DNA of 64,000 nucleotides, taken from the NCBI GenBank assembly GCA_947495035.1, contig CANLXI010000026.1:28236-92235 (forward strand). The letters run 5' to 3'. The number at the start of each line of letters is the position of its first letter. Positions within the stretch are counted from its first letter, which is position 1. Positions 53,911-62,048 of the stretch are shown piece after piece. A program made the position numbers and the translations under genes. The stretch is from an uncultured Granulosicoccus sp. (GTDB lineage: Bacteria > Pseudomonadota > Gammaproteobacteria > Granulosicoccales > Granulosicoccaceae). The notes below the pieces were generated by a model that was given only the letters and a program-made list of their open reading frames with translations, ran no database searches and was not told where the DNA came from.

Positions 53911-54130
53911 AAGCTTAACCTCAATGAGAGATGAATCCACAACCAGGAATTGCCTTCGGCCGGGTGGCGCTCCGCTCGCGCTATACCGGCGCCTACAGCC
54001 GCGTACTTGGCTTTTTCACGCCTCACTTGGAATGACCAAGCCACGGCATGAAAAATCCTCCGTGCGCGACTGTATTCACCGATCTATCGCGTTTCTGGTT
54101 CGCGTCTTCATGTCTCATTGAGGTTAACGC
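53911..54130 (-). mobile_element. MITE-like repeat element, copy 2 (full form)
   Basis: This element of about 215-220 bp has 21-bp terminal inverted repeats: TTAACCTCAATGAGAGATGAA at 53915-53935 matches the complement of 54107-54127 at 20 of 21 positions. A nested hairpin (CACGCCTCACTTGG against CCAAGCCACGGCATG) is at about 54013-54055. The blocks GACGCGAACCAGAAACGCGA and CCCGGCCGAAGGC are shared with the copy at 12750-12887. No protein is encoded. It lies about 46 bp upstream of the pepN TTG, so it occupies the pepN promoter region. Confidence 0.85.
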
Positions 54131-54257
54131 TGTCGAGTACCAGGTACCGGAATGTGAATCCGTCGTGGCCAGTTCGCATTGTAGCGAGACCGGCTGCACC
54201 ATCAACACCGAAGCGACTCAAGACAGTCGCAGTACATCCGCAAACAACGGAATGCCC

Positions 54258-54317
54258 AGCCTGAATCCGAATTCCAGCTCCAGCCTGAACTCGAGCCCGA
54301 GCTCAAGCCCAAGCCTG
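54258..54317. repeat. Degenerate 6-bp tandem array
   Basis: Ten 6-bp units in register have the consensus AGCCCG or AGCCTG, with several substitutions. They lie between the repeat element and the zincin gene. The 502-bp gap 53869-54370 therefore consists mainly of repeats. Confidence 0.8.
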
Positions 54318-54379
54318 ATCATGCCCTGCACACTGCCTCCACCGGTGATGCCAACCGTCGGCCTTACGCGGTGCTGCGG

Positions 54380-55156
54380 ATGAGCCTGCCGCGGTTTGCC
54401 ACCATCCGGGTCCTGCTGCTGCTGAGCTGCCTGGCCATCGTCGGCTTCGTCAGCGCGCACCAGCGTGTCTACACCCGCAACTGGAATCAGACGCTGGAAA
54501 CGGTCATCTATCCAATCAATGGCGATGGCCACCTGGTCACCGATCGTTACATCCAGTCGCTGGACGATGCGGACTTTTCCATCATCAATCGCTGGGGAGA
54601 ACGCGAGGCACAGCGCTACCAGCTGCCACTGACCACACCGTTCAATGTTCGTCTGGGTGAGCCCATCAAGACGCTTCCACCAGCCTATCCGCCAGACGCA
54701 AACGCCATCGATGTGCTGCTGTGGAGCCTGAAATTCCGTTTCTGGGCCTGGCGCGAAACGCCCGACAGCGGCAGCCTGACCCGAATCCGCATGTTCGTGG
54801 TCTACCAGACCGGTGAGGACCAGGTGCCACTGCAGCATTCCCTGGGGCTGCAGAAAGGGCTCATGGGGCTGGTCTTCGCCTACAGTCTGGACAAGCAGAC
54901 GGCGCAGAACAATATCGTCATCGCCCACGAACTGCTACACACCGTCGGCGCCGTGGACAAGTACAACAGTTCAGGCGGCCCCCTGAGGGGAGTCGGCTAT
55001 GCCAATCCCCACCGCACACCGCTGTATCCACAGCGCAATGCCGAAATCATGGCGGGGCGCATCCCGACCGGTCCTGGCCGATCCTACATGGCAGAGAGTC
55101 TGCGCAGTGTCATCGTGAATTCCTACACAGCCAGCGAGATCAACTGGATAGACTAG
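54380..55156 (+). CDS. Membrane-anchored zincin-like metalloprotease-fold protein
   Basis: I do not recognise a named family for this 258-aa protein. One N-terminal helix (IRVLLLLSCLAIVGFVSA) leads to an extracytoplasmic domain with IAHELLHTVGAVDKY near residue 180, a metzincin-type HExxHxxGxxD zinc site, plus ANPHRTPLYPQRNAEIMAG after it. That pattern suggests a peptidase anchored in the inner membrane. ATG 54380 was chosen; a GTG at 54371 is in frame. It lies 26 bp upstream of the PGPGW gene. Confidence 0.72.
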   Translation: MSLPRFATIRVLLLLSCLAIVGFVSAHQRVYTRNWNQTLETVIYPINGDGHLVTDRYIQSLDDADFSIINRWGEREAQRYQLPLTTPFNVRLGEPIKTLPPAYPPDANAIDVLLWSLKFRFWAWRETPDSGSLTRIRMFVVYQTGEDQVPLQHSLGLQKGLMGLVFAYSLDKQTAQNNIVIAHELLHTVGAVDKYNSSGGPLRGVGYANPHRTPLYPQRNAEIMAGRIPTGPGRSYMAESLRSVIVNSYTASEINWID

Positions 55157-55182
55157 GGGTCCTTGCCAGGCTTTCCCGTTAC

Positions 55183-55602
55183 ATGAATCAGGTACTCGAC
55201 TGGCTGTCGGCCAACACGTTGATCATCAGCAGTCTTGCCGCGGCGTCCATCACATTGCTGGCCGTGACCATCCTTGCCACGCCATGGGCTGTTTCCAGAT
55301 TACCCAGCGATTACCTGCTGCGCCGTCTGGAAAGCCGAAGCCTGCAAGGCGTCGGCCGCAAGCTGCTGGGCATGGTGCGCGGATTCATCGGTGTGCTGAT
55401 CGTACTGCTCGGCCTGATCATGATGATCACGCCCGGACCGGGAGTCGTCATGATTCTGCTGGGCATATCGGTCGCGGAATTCCCCGGCAAGAATCGTCTG
55501 CTGGTCTATCTCGCGACCCGTCCCAATGTTCTCGCATCACTCAACTGGATGCGACGCCGACACGACAAGCCGCCCTTCATCGACCCGAATGTCCTGCAGT
55601 GA
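55183..55602 (+). CDS. PGPGW-type membrane protein
   Basis: This 139-aa protein has two or three helices. The second half carries GFIGVLIVLLGLIMMITPGP followed by GVVMILLGISVAEFPGK (residues about 62-105), the hallmark of the putative transmembrane PGPGW family. The function is unknown. It follows the zincin-like gene closely and precedes envC, but the gap to envC (118 bp) suggests separate transcription. Confidence 0.82.
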   Translation: MNQVLDWLSANTLIISSLAAASITLLAVTILATPWAVSRLPSDYLLRRLESRSLQGVGRKLLGMVRGFIGVLIVLLGLIMMITPGPGVVMILLGISVAEFPGKNRLLVYLATRPNVLASLNWMRRRHDKPPFIDPNVLQ

Positions 55603-55719
55603 ACCGACCGGCAACAGCAACTGCCTGATCAGCCATGCCTTGCACCATCGCCATGACCTCAGCCTGTAGAGCTTACCGTGGTGGTGGTCACACGCCTCTG
55701 CGCAGACTACACTTGCCCT

Positions 55720-56931
55720 ATGCCGATTCACTCCATCCTGCGCACTTGCCGCCGATTTCCGGTCGCAGTCAAGCCAAGAAACCTGGCGACGCTGGCTCTC
55801 ATTGCCGGTTGCATGCTGGCGGGATTCGCAACGGCTGACACGCCACGGTCCCTGGAGGACGTCGAGCAACAGATCCAGGACACCTCCGAGAAGCTGAAGG
55901 CTCTGGACAACGAGATTGCCAGTAGCCGCAAATTGAAGCAGAAACTGCAGCAGGCGCTGGAAACCGCCCGCTCACATGTCGGTGAACGAGAGGCACGTCT
56001 GCAGCAGCTCGACGGTGACATTGCGCAATTCGACAAGCAACTCGACAAGCTGAGTGCCATGATCGCCGACGCGCAGCAAGTGATGGAGTCTCGTCGACAG
56101 GCCCTGGCCAGGGCCTTGCGCAATGCGCAGACCATCGGCAAGCAGACCACCCTGAAAGTAGTGTTGCAGCATGACGATCCGGCACTGGCCGATCGCATCT
56201 CTGTCTATACGGAACACGTGCTGGCAACCCAGAATCGCGCCATTGCCGAGCAGGTCAGTCAGTTGAACCGCATGCAGGCGGCTCGAGAGTCCGCACTGAA
56301 GGACCGTAACTGGCTCAATTACATCAAGAAAAAGGCCTCTCTGCAAAAGGAAGGCTATGTCAGTGATGCCAGCTCAAGGCAACAGTCGCTGGGCGAAGTG
56401 GAGGCCGAGCTGAGCCAGAAGACACGTACCGTTGCGCAGTTGAAGGCTGATCAGTCCCGTCTGCAGAGTCTGATGGATGAACTGAAAACGGTCGAGAGTT
56501 CGCAATCCGGCTACTTTGCTGCCGGAAAGGGCAACTATCCGGCACCCGTCAGAGGTGAATTGTACGCCCGTTTCAATGACATCAAGTCGGTTGGCAAGCT
56601 GCGCTGGAGCGGTATTTTCATCAAGGCCGAGCTCGGTCGACCCGTCCGTGCCGTGGCCGATGGCGAGGTGGTCTACAGCGATTTCCTGCGTGGATTCGGG
56701 ATGCTGGTAGTGATCGATCACGGCGATGGTTACTCCAGTCTGTATGGTGGTAACCGGGAAGTGGGCGTAACCCGTGGCCAATGGGTGGAGTCCGGTGCGA
56801 CTATTGCAACTGTTGGCGATTCGGGGGGTCAGAACTTCAGCGGCGTCTATTTCGAGATACGACATGACGCCACCGCGGAGGATCCCGAGAAGTGGCTGAG
56901 CAAGGATTTTCAGGTGGCCGGACGCCCCTGA
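55720..56931 (+). CDS. envC: Murein hydrolase activator EnvC
   Basis: This 403-aa periplasmic protein activates amidases AmiA/AmiB at the septum. It has a signal sequence (LATLALIAGCMLAGFATA), two long coiled coils (about residues 40-130 and 185-260) and a degenerate LytM domain. In the LytM domain the zinc ligands are missing (GKLRWSGIFI and SSLYGGNRE replace the active HxxxD and HxH), as in known EnvC. It lies next to ctpA, a standard gammaproteobacterial order. Confidence 0.93.
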   Translation: MPIHSILRTCRRFPVAVKPRNLATLALIAGCMLAGFATADTPRSLEDVEQQIQDTSEKLKALDNEIASSRKLKQKLQQALETARSHVGEREARLQQLDGDIAQFDKQLDKLSAMIADAQQVMESRRQALARALRNAQTIGKQTTLKVVLQHDDPALADRISVYTEHVLATQNRAIAEQVSQLNRMQAARESALKDRNWLNYIKKKASLQKEGYVSDASSRQQSLGEVEAELSQKTRTVAQLKADQSRLQSLMDELKTVESSQSGYFAAGKGNYPAPVRGELYARFNDIKSVGKLRWSGIFIKAELGRPVRAVADGEVVYSDFLRGFGMLVVIDHGDGYSSLYGGNREVGVTRGQWVESGATIATVGDSGGQNFSGVYFEIRHDATAEDPEKWLSKDFQVAGRP

Positions 56932-57079
56932 GTGATCGATTCGGCCTTGGAACCCGTTAGACTCGACAGCAGATTGGATATTTTCCGCAGCGAGCGTGTC
57001 GAAAGATGCGTGTGCAGGGCCGGCATCAGATCGGGAATTCGATGTCAGGTGCATGAATGAAACCCGGAGTAGAACTTCA

Positions 57080-58408
57080 ATGAAGGCAAAAACACGCTCG
57101 GTCACACTGGTGCTGCTAGGTGCAGTTGTCGGCGGGTCCCTGACGATCGGTCAGCATGTCATGGGGGCTCGCAGCGCCAATGAATTGCCGCTCGAGCAGA
57201 TGCGCACGTTCACCGATGTCTTTACCCGCATCAAGAACGATTACGTCGAGGAAGTCTCCGATGAGGATCTGCTCGAATACGCCATTCGCGGCATGCTGCA
57301 CGGACTGGACCCCCACTCCGCCTATCTGAACACCGAAGAATTCAATGAGCTGCGCATCGGCACCACCGGGGAGTTCGGCGGTCTGGGCATCGAGGTGGGC
57401 ATGGAAGACGGATTCGTGAAGGTCGTCTCCCCCATCGACGACACCCCGGCGGCCCGCGCCGGCATTCTCTCTGGCGACCTCATCATCCGGCTGGATGATA
57501 CGCCCGTCAAAGGTCTGTCACTCAACGATGCCGTCAAGCTGATGCGCGGCAAGCCGGGCAGCAAGCTGACACTCACGATCATTCGTGAAGGCGCTGACAA
57601 GCCTCTGACCATTGACATCAAGCGCGACATCATCAAGGTGACCAGCGTGCGCAATCGCATGCTCGACGACGACTACGGCTATCTGCGCATCTCCAATTTC
57701 CAGACCAAGACCACCACGGACATGCTCAAGGCGGTCAAGAGCATGAAAGAGGAAGCCGGTGGCTCTCTCAAGGGCCTGGTGCTGGATCTGCGCAACAATC
57801 CCGGCGGCGTGCTGTCAGGTGCGGTAGGTGTCTCCGACGCCTTCCTGAACGAGGGCATGATCGTCTACACCGACGGACGTGAAGACGACTCGAAGCTGCG
57901 CTACGACGCCACCAACGGCGATGTGCTCGATGGCGCTCCCCTGGTCATTCTGGTCAATGGCGGATCCGCCTCTGCCTCCGAGATCGTGGCCGGTGCCATG
58001 CAGGATCATGGTCGCGGCATCATTCTCGGCAGCAAGACCTTCGGCAAGGGATCGGTTCAGACCATCCAGGATCTGCCAGCAGGCGGCGCTGTCAAGCTGA
58101 CAACCTCCCGGTACTACACACCCGGCGGTCGTTCCATTCAGGCACTTGGCATCGTGCCGGACATCACCACCAAGCCTGGCTCCTGGATACGTCCGGAGTC
58201 CGAGAACTTCTCGGCACTGACCGAATCCAGTCTGCCCGGTGCGCTGAGCAACACCACACTGGAAGAAGCAGAGGAAGCCATTGAAGGCGAAGCTGGTGAA
58301 GCCGGTGACGAGAACGCGGAAGACAATCTGGTCTATGACGACTACCAGCTGTACGAAGCACTCAATCTGCTCAAGGGTCTGACCATTCTGAGCAAGAAGT
58401 CCAGCTAG
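57080..58408 (+). CDS. ctpA: C-terminal processing protease CtpA (S41)
   Basis: This exported serine protease has 442 aa and includes a PDZ domain (GGLGIEVGMEDGFVKVVSP to ITIIREG-like end, about 100-180). The Ser-Lys dyad is NGGSASASEI and GSKTFGKGSVQ. ATG 57080 has GGAG ten bases upstream and starts a clear signal sequence (SVTLVLLGAVVGGSLTI). The C-terminal tail is acidic. Ctp proteases trim or degrade periplasmic murein endopeptidases, consistent with the envC neighbour. Confidence 0.95.
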   Translation: MKAKTRSVTLVLLGAVVGGSLTIGQHVMGARSANELPLEQMRTFTDVFTRIKNDYVEEVSDEDLLEYAIRGMLHGLDPHSAYLNTEEFNELRIGTTGEFGGLGIEVGMEDGFVKVVSPIDDTPAARAGILSGDLIIRLDDTPVKGLSLNDAVKLMRGKPGSKLTLTIIREGADKPLTIDIKRDIIKVTSVRNRMLDDDYGYLRISNFQTKTTTDMLKAVKSMKEEAGGSLKGLVLDLRNNPGGVLSGAVGVSDAFLNEGMIVYTDGREDDSKLRYDATNGDVLDGAPLVILVNGGSASASEIVAGAMQDHGRGIILGSKTFGKGSVQTIQDLPAGGAVKLTTSRYYTPGGRSIQALGIVPDITTKPGSWIRPESENFSALTESSLPGALSNTTLEEAEEAIEGEAGEAGDENAEDNLVYDDYQLYEALNLLKGLTILSKKSS

Positions 58409-58452
58409 AGCGCCACCGACGTCGGACCCTGCCTCACGTCGCTGGCAGGGCC

Positions 58453-58550
58453 TGGTCGGGCCGCGTAGGTCGGGCAGCGCAGGTCGGACCACACGGGCCA
58501 GAACTTGCAAGCCGGGACGCACAGGTCGAACCACGCAGCTCGAATCTCGC
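58453..58550. repeat. 14-bp tandem array, seven units
   Basis: Seven units of exactly 14 bp, consensus AGGTCGGACCACGC, with variable divergence (for example AGGTCGGGCAGCGC, AGGTCGAACCACGC, AGCTCGAATCTCGC). They sit in the ctpA 3' region ahead of its terminator. No gene is visible in the 336-bp gap 58409-58744. Confidence 0.85.
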
Positions 58551-58593
58551 AGTTTCTGTGAGGCAGTGACTGGCAACAGCTGCTTGCGCCAGG

Positions 58594-58625
58594 GGGCGTA
58601 CCGGATCTTCCGGTACGCCCTTTTT
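58594..58625 (+). terminator. Rho-independent terminator of ctpA
   Basis: A perfect 12-bp stem, GGGCGTACCGGA with TCCGGTACGCCC, with a 3-base loop, is followed by five T and CG. It is the clearest terminator in the window. Confidence 0.93.
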
Positions 58626-58744
58626 CGTTTGAGCCTGCTTGAAACGCCGTATCGATGGTCTTCTATAATGAGGGCATGAACTGCGAGATTCGCTCAGTCT
58701 GGCGCATCATCCATTCCGCAGATTTCGGCCAGCAGGAGAGTTTC

Positions 58745-60049
58745 ATGGGTTGTCAGTACCATGCCCCGCACGACCAGTGCGCAGATTCGTTTACCGTGGC
58801 CATGCCACGCCTGACCGTGGGTCGTGGCACCTTGCGGGAAGTCGGTGAACGCAGCGCAGCACTGGGCATCACCCGAATCGCCTTGTTCACGGATCCCGGC
58901 CTGTTGCACGGACCGCTGGTCGCTATTGTCCGGGAATCGCTGGCCAGCGCCGGTATCGACGTCGGCATATTCTCCGACATCCGGATAGAGCCGGATGATG
59001 ACTCCGTGGATCGCGGCCACGCGTTTCTGGCTGATGAACAATTCAACGGGCTTGTCTCCGTTGGAGGCGGCTCCGTCATCGATACCGCCAAGGCCGCACT
59101 GGTCCTGCATTGCCACGGCGGCAAGGCACTGGACTACTTCGCTGCGCCCATAGGACAAGGCAAGCCGATCAGCGGACCCTTGCTGCCTCACATCGCCTGC
59201 CCGACCACATCCGGAACCGGATCCGAATGCACCTCCATCTCGGTACTGCGCGTCAGGGAACTGGACTGCAAGTTTGTCTTTGCCAGTCCTGCCATGCTGC
59301 CGACTGTCGCCATTGTCGATCCGCAATGCTGTGACTCACTGCCCGCCAATGTGGTGGCCTCCACCGGCTTCGATCTGTGCTGTCACGCCCTCGAGTGTTA
59401 TACCGCTCGCGCCTACACCGAGTTCCCGAAAATTCCTTCTGCCAACGCCCGCCAATACATTCAGGGTATCAACCCGTTCAGCGAACTGGCAGCCAGAGAA
59501 GCGATGAGCATCGTTGGCCGATACCTGGAACGCGGCGTCAACGATGCCGACGATCATGAGGCTCGCGACCAGCTCATGTGGGGTGCAACCCTGGCCGGAA
59601 TCGCCTTTGGCAATGCGGGAACTCATCTGCCCCATGCCATGTCCTACGGTGTCACCCACCTGATGAAGGACATCACAACCGACGGTTATGCCATCGGCGC
59701 GCCGTTCATCCCTCACGGTATCAGTGTCGTCGTCAATGCACCTTCCATCTTTCGATTCACCGCAGAAGCCACCCCTGAACGCCACCTCGAAGGCGCCTCA
59801 TTGTTGCTGGCCGACACGCAGGGTGCAAGCACGGACGATGCCGGCGAAGTGCTCGCCAATCGACTGGTATCATTGATGAAATCTACCCACATGCCCAATG
59901 GCCTGACAGCTCTCGGATTCGACGACGAGCATGTTGGTGCACTGGCCGCCTCGTCGATTCGACAGGGACGTGCCATCGGCAATGCCCCTCGCGCCTCCAA
60001 TCAGGTGGACCTCGAGAACATGTATCGAGGCGCTCTGCGCTACTGGTAA
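58745..60049 (+). CDS. Hydroxyacid-oxoacid transhydrogenase (iron-type alcohol dehydrogenase)
   Basis: This 434-aa enzyme resembles ADHFE1, which moves hydride from 4-hydroxybutyrate to 2-oxoglutarate, giving succinate semialdehyde and 2-hydroxyglutarate. Seen: VSVGGGSVIDTAKAA (cofactor), CPTTSGTGSECT, the metal-ligand region GTHLPHAMSYGVTHLM and IPHGISVVVNAPSIFRF, and a C-terminal APRASNQVDLENMYRGALRYW. ATG 58745 has AGGAG six bases upstream; longer frames to 58655 extend toward the terminator. It lies 95 bp upstream of the Dpp-like operon, so a shared transcript is possible. Confidence 0.86.
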   Translation: MGCQYHAPHDQCADSFTVAMPRLTVGRGTLREVGERSAALGITRIALFTDPGLLHGPLVAIVRESLASAGIDVGIFSDIRIEPDDDSVDRGHAFLADEQFNGLVSVGGGSVIDTAKAALVLHCHGGKALDYFAAPIGQGKPISGPLLPHIACPTTSGTGSECTSISVLRVRELDCKFVFASPAMLPTVAIVDPQCCDSLPANVVASTGFDLCCHALECYTARAYTEFPKIPSANARQYIQGINPFSELAAREAMSIVGRYLERGVNDADDHEARDQLMWGATLAGIAFGNAGTHLPHAMSYGVTHLMKDITTDGYAIGAPFIPHGISVVVNAPSIFRFTAEATPERHLEGASLLLADTQGASTDDAGEVLANRLVSLMKSTHMPNGLTALGFDDEHVGALAASSIRQGRAIGNAPRASNQVDLENMYRGALRYW

Positions 60050-60144
60050 ACAGGACTTCATGACAACGACAGTCATCACGATGAGATTGCCTCCGCCTTC
60101 GGGCAACAGCGGCGTTGCCAGTGGCCCATGCAGAGGGGCCAGGC

Positions 60145-61134
60145 ATGCATAACGGTATTCTGGCCTTCATTGCCCGACGGCTTCTGCAGTCGGTTTTCGT
60201 CATACTGGCCGTGAGCCTGATCGCCTTCTCGCTGTTCCGTTTTGTCGGCGATCCGGTCGCCCAGATGGTAGGCCAGGAAACCTCTCTTGAAGACCAGGCC
60301 CGCATTCGTGACTCACTGGGATTGAACGAGCCCATCACGACCCAGTTCATGACATTTGCCGGCAATCTGGCTACCGGCGATTTCGGTTACTCCTACCGTA
60401 CCCGGCAACCCATCAGCGAAATGATTCTCGATCGACTGCCTGCCACGGTGGAACTGGGTATCGTCTCGTTGATCATCTCGCTGCTGATCGGCATCCCGGC
60501 GGGAATCTACACCGCATTGCACCGGGGTGGCGTGCTGGCCAACACCATCCTGATCAGCACGTTGGTGGGAGTCTCGATTCCGACCTTTGTCATCGGTATA
60601 TTCCTGATTTTCGTCTTTGGTGTGCAGCTGGGCTGGCTGCCCACATTCGGGCGTGGCGACGTGGTTGCTCTGGGTTGGTGGAAGACCAACTTCCTGACCC
60701 TCGACGGCCTGCGCTCGCTGTTGTTGCCGGCCATCACGCTGGGCATCTATCAGCTGACACTGACCATGCGTCTGGTGCGATCGGAGATGCAGGATGTCAT
60801 GAAAAGCGATTTCATCAAATTTGCCACTGCCCGTGGCATCAACCGACGCTCCATCCACGTCAATCACGCCTTGCGCAATACCCTGGTACCGGTCATTACC
60901 ATCATCGGCTTGCAGTTCGGCGGCATCATCGCCTTTTCCATCGTGACCGAATCCGTCTTTCAATGGCCCGGCATGGGCTTGCTGTTTCTCGATTCCATTC
61001 GCTATGTCGATATTCCCGTCATGTCGGTATACCTGGTACTGATCGCACTGATGTTCGTCGTCATCAATCTGTTGGTCGACCTGCTGTACGTGGCCATCGA
61101 CCCGCGCGTGCGCAGCCGGAGTGAAACCTCTTGA
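60145..61134 (+). CDS. ABC transporter permease, DppB/OppB type
   Basis: This 329-aa inner-membrane permease for peptides or similar compounds has six helices. It begins FIARRLLQSVFVILAVSLIAFS, has the family region FGYSYRTRQPISEMILDRLPATVEL and the EAA-loop segment ATARGINRRSIHVNHALRN. ATG 60145 has GAGGGG about eight bases upstream. Its stop overlaps the next start. Confidence 0.94.
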   Translation: MHNGILAFIARRLLQSVFVILAVSLIAFSLFRFVGDPVAQMVGQETSLEDQARIRDSLGLNEPITTQFMTFAGNLATGDFGYSYRTRQPISEMILDRLPATVELGIVSLIISLLIGIPAGIYTALHRGGVLANTILISTLVGVSIPTFVIGIFLIFVFGVQLGWLPTFGRGDVVALGWWKTNFLTLDGLRSLLLPAITLGIYQLTLTMRLVRSEMQDVMKSDFIKFATARGINRRSIHVNHALRNTLVPVITIIGLQFGGIIAFSIVTESVFQWPGMGLLFLDSIRYVDIPVMSVYLVLIALMFVVINLLVDLLYVAIDPRVRSRSETS

Positions 61135-62048
61135 TCGCGCGAATGCGGCGCTACGCCATCGAGAACGAACTGCTCTACCTGTTCCTGCACAATCGAGTCG
61201 CCCAACTGGCGGCGCTGATTGCCATCGTCATGATCGGCGGCGCGGTGCTGGCTGATTTCATAGCGCCCACCGACCCCTATGACCTGGCCAGCTACGACCT
61301 GCTGGATTCGCTACTGCCACCCAGCTGGTCGGAAGGCGGCGATGCACGGTTCTTCATCGGCACCGATGATCAGGGGCGCGACCTGCTGTCGGCGATTCTC
61401 TATGGCACTCGCCTGTCGCTGACCGTGGGATTGCTATCCATCAGCTTCGCCTGCGTTCTGGGCGTCTCCGTCGGATTGACCGCCGGTTATCTGGGCGGAC
61501 GGTTCGACGCTTTCGTCATGCGCATCGCCGACGTGCAGCTCAGCCTGCCAGCGATTCTGACCGCGCTGCTGATCGACGGTATCGCCCGTGGCATCCTGCC
61601 GCAGCAGAGCCATGATGACCTGATGATCGTGGTACTGACCGTTGCCATCGGTTTGTCGCTGTGGGTGAATTTCGCCCGTACCGCTCGAGCCTCCACCTTC
61701 GTCGAGAAGAACAAGGAATATGTTCAGGCCAGCGAGATCATGGGCATGCACCCGGTGAGAGTCATGCTGGTGCAGATACTGCCCAACATCCTCGGCCCCA
61801 TCATGGTGATACTGACAGTGGATCTGGCAGTCGCCATTCTGCTCGAGGCTACCCTGTCGTTTCTGGGGGTTGGTGTACCACCCAACCAGCCCTCTCTGGG
61901 CACACTGATTCGCATTGGTACCGAATACCTGTTTTCCGGCGAGTGGTGGATCGTGGCATTCCCGAGCCTGACACTGATCGTGCTGATCGTATCCGTCAAT
62001 GTGCTGGGCGACTTCCTGCGTGACGCCCTCAATCCGAAGTTACGCTGA
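61131..62048 (+). CDS. ABC transporter permease, DppC/OppC type
   Basis: This is the second permease, 305 aa. The start is TTG 61131, overlapping the DppB stop (TTGA) with GGAG nine bases upstream; ATG 61143 is an alternative. The family motifs GTDDQGRDLLSAILYGTRLS and the ATP-binding-subunit contact loop (YVQASEIMGMHPVRVMLVQI) are present, followed by SFLGVGVPPNQPSLGTLI. Coupled to both neighbours. Confidence 0.94.
   Translation: MIARMRRYAIENELLYLFLHNRVAQLAALIAIVMIGGAVLADFIAPTDPYDLASYDLLDSLLPPSWSEGGDARFFIGTDDQGRDLLSAILYGTRLSLTVGLLSISFACVLGVSVGLTAGYLGGRFDAFVMRIADVQLSLPAILTALLIDGIARGILPQQSHDDLMIVVLTVAIGLSLWVNFARTARASTFVEKNKEYVQASEIMGMHPVRVMLVQILPNILGPIMVILTVDLAVAILLEATLSFLGVGVPPNQPSLGTLIRIGTEYLFSGEWWIVAFPSLTLIVLIVSVNVLGDFLRDALNPKLR

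Noticed and set aside
53869..53940. N-terminal extension of pepN to the ATG at 53940
   Set aside because: The extra codons lie partly in the repeat element, lack homology, and a better ribosome site serves the TTG at 53868.
54218..54928. A 236-codon minus-strand frame
   Set aside because: Antisense to the zincin-like gene; its C-terminal Leu/Glu repeats come from the 6-bp array.
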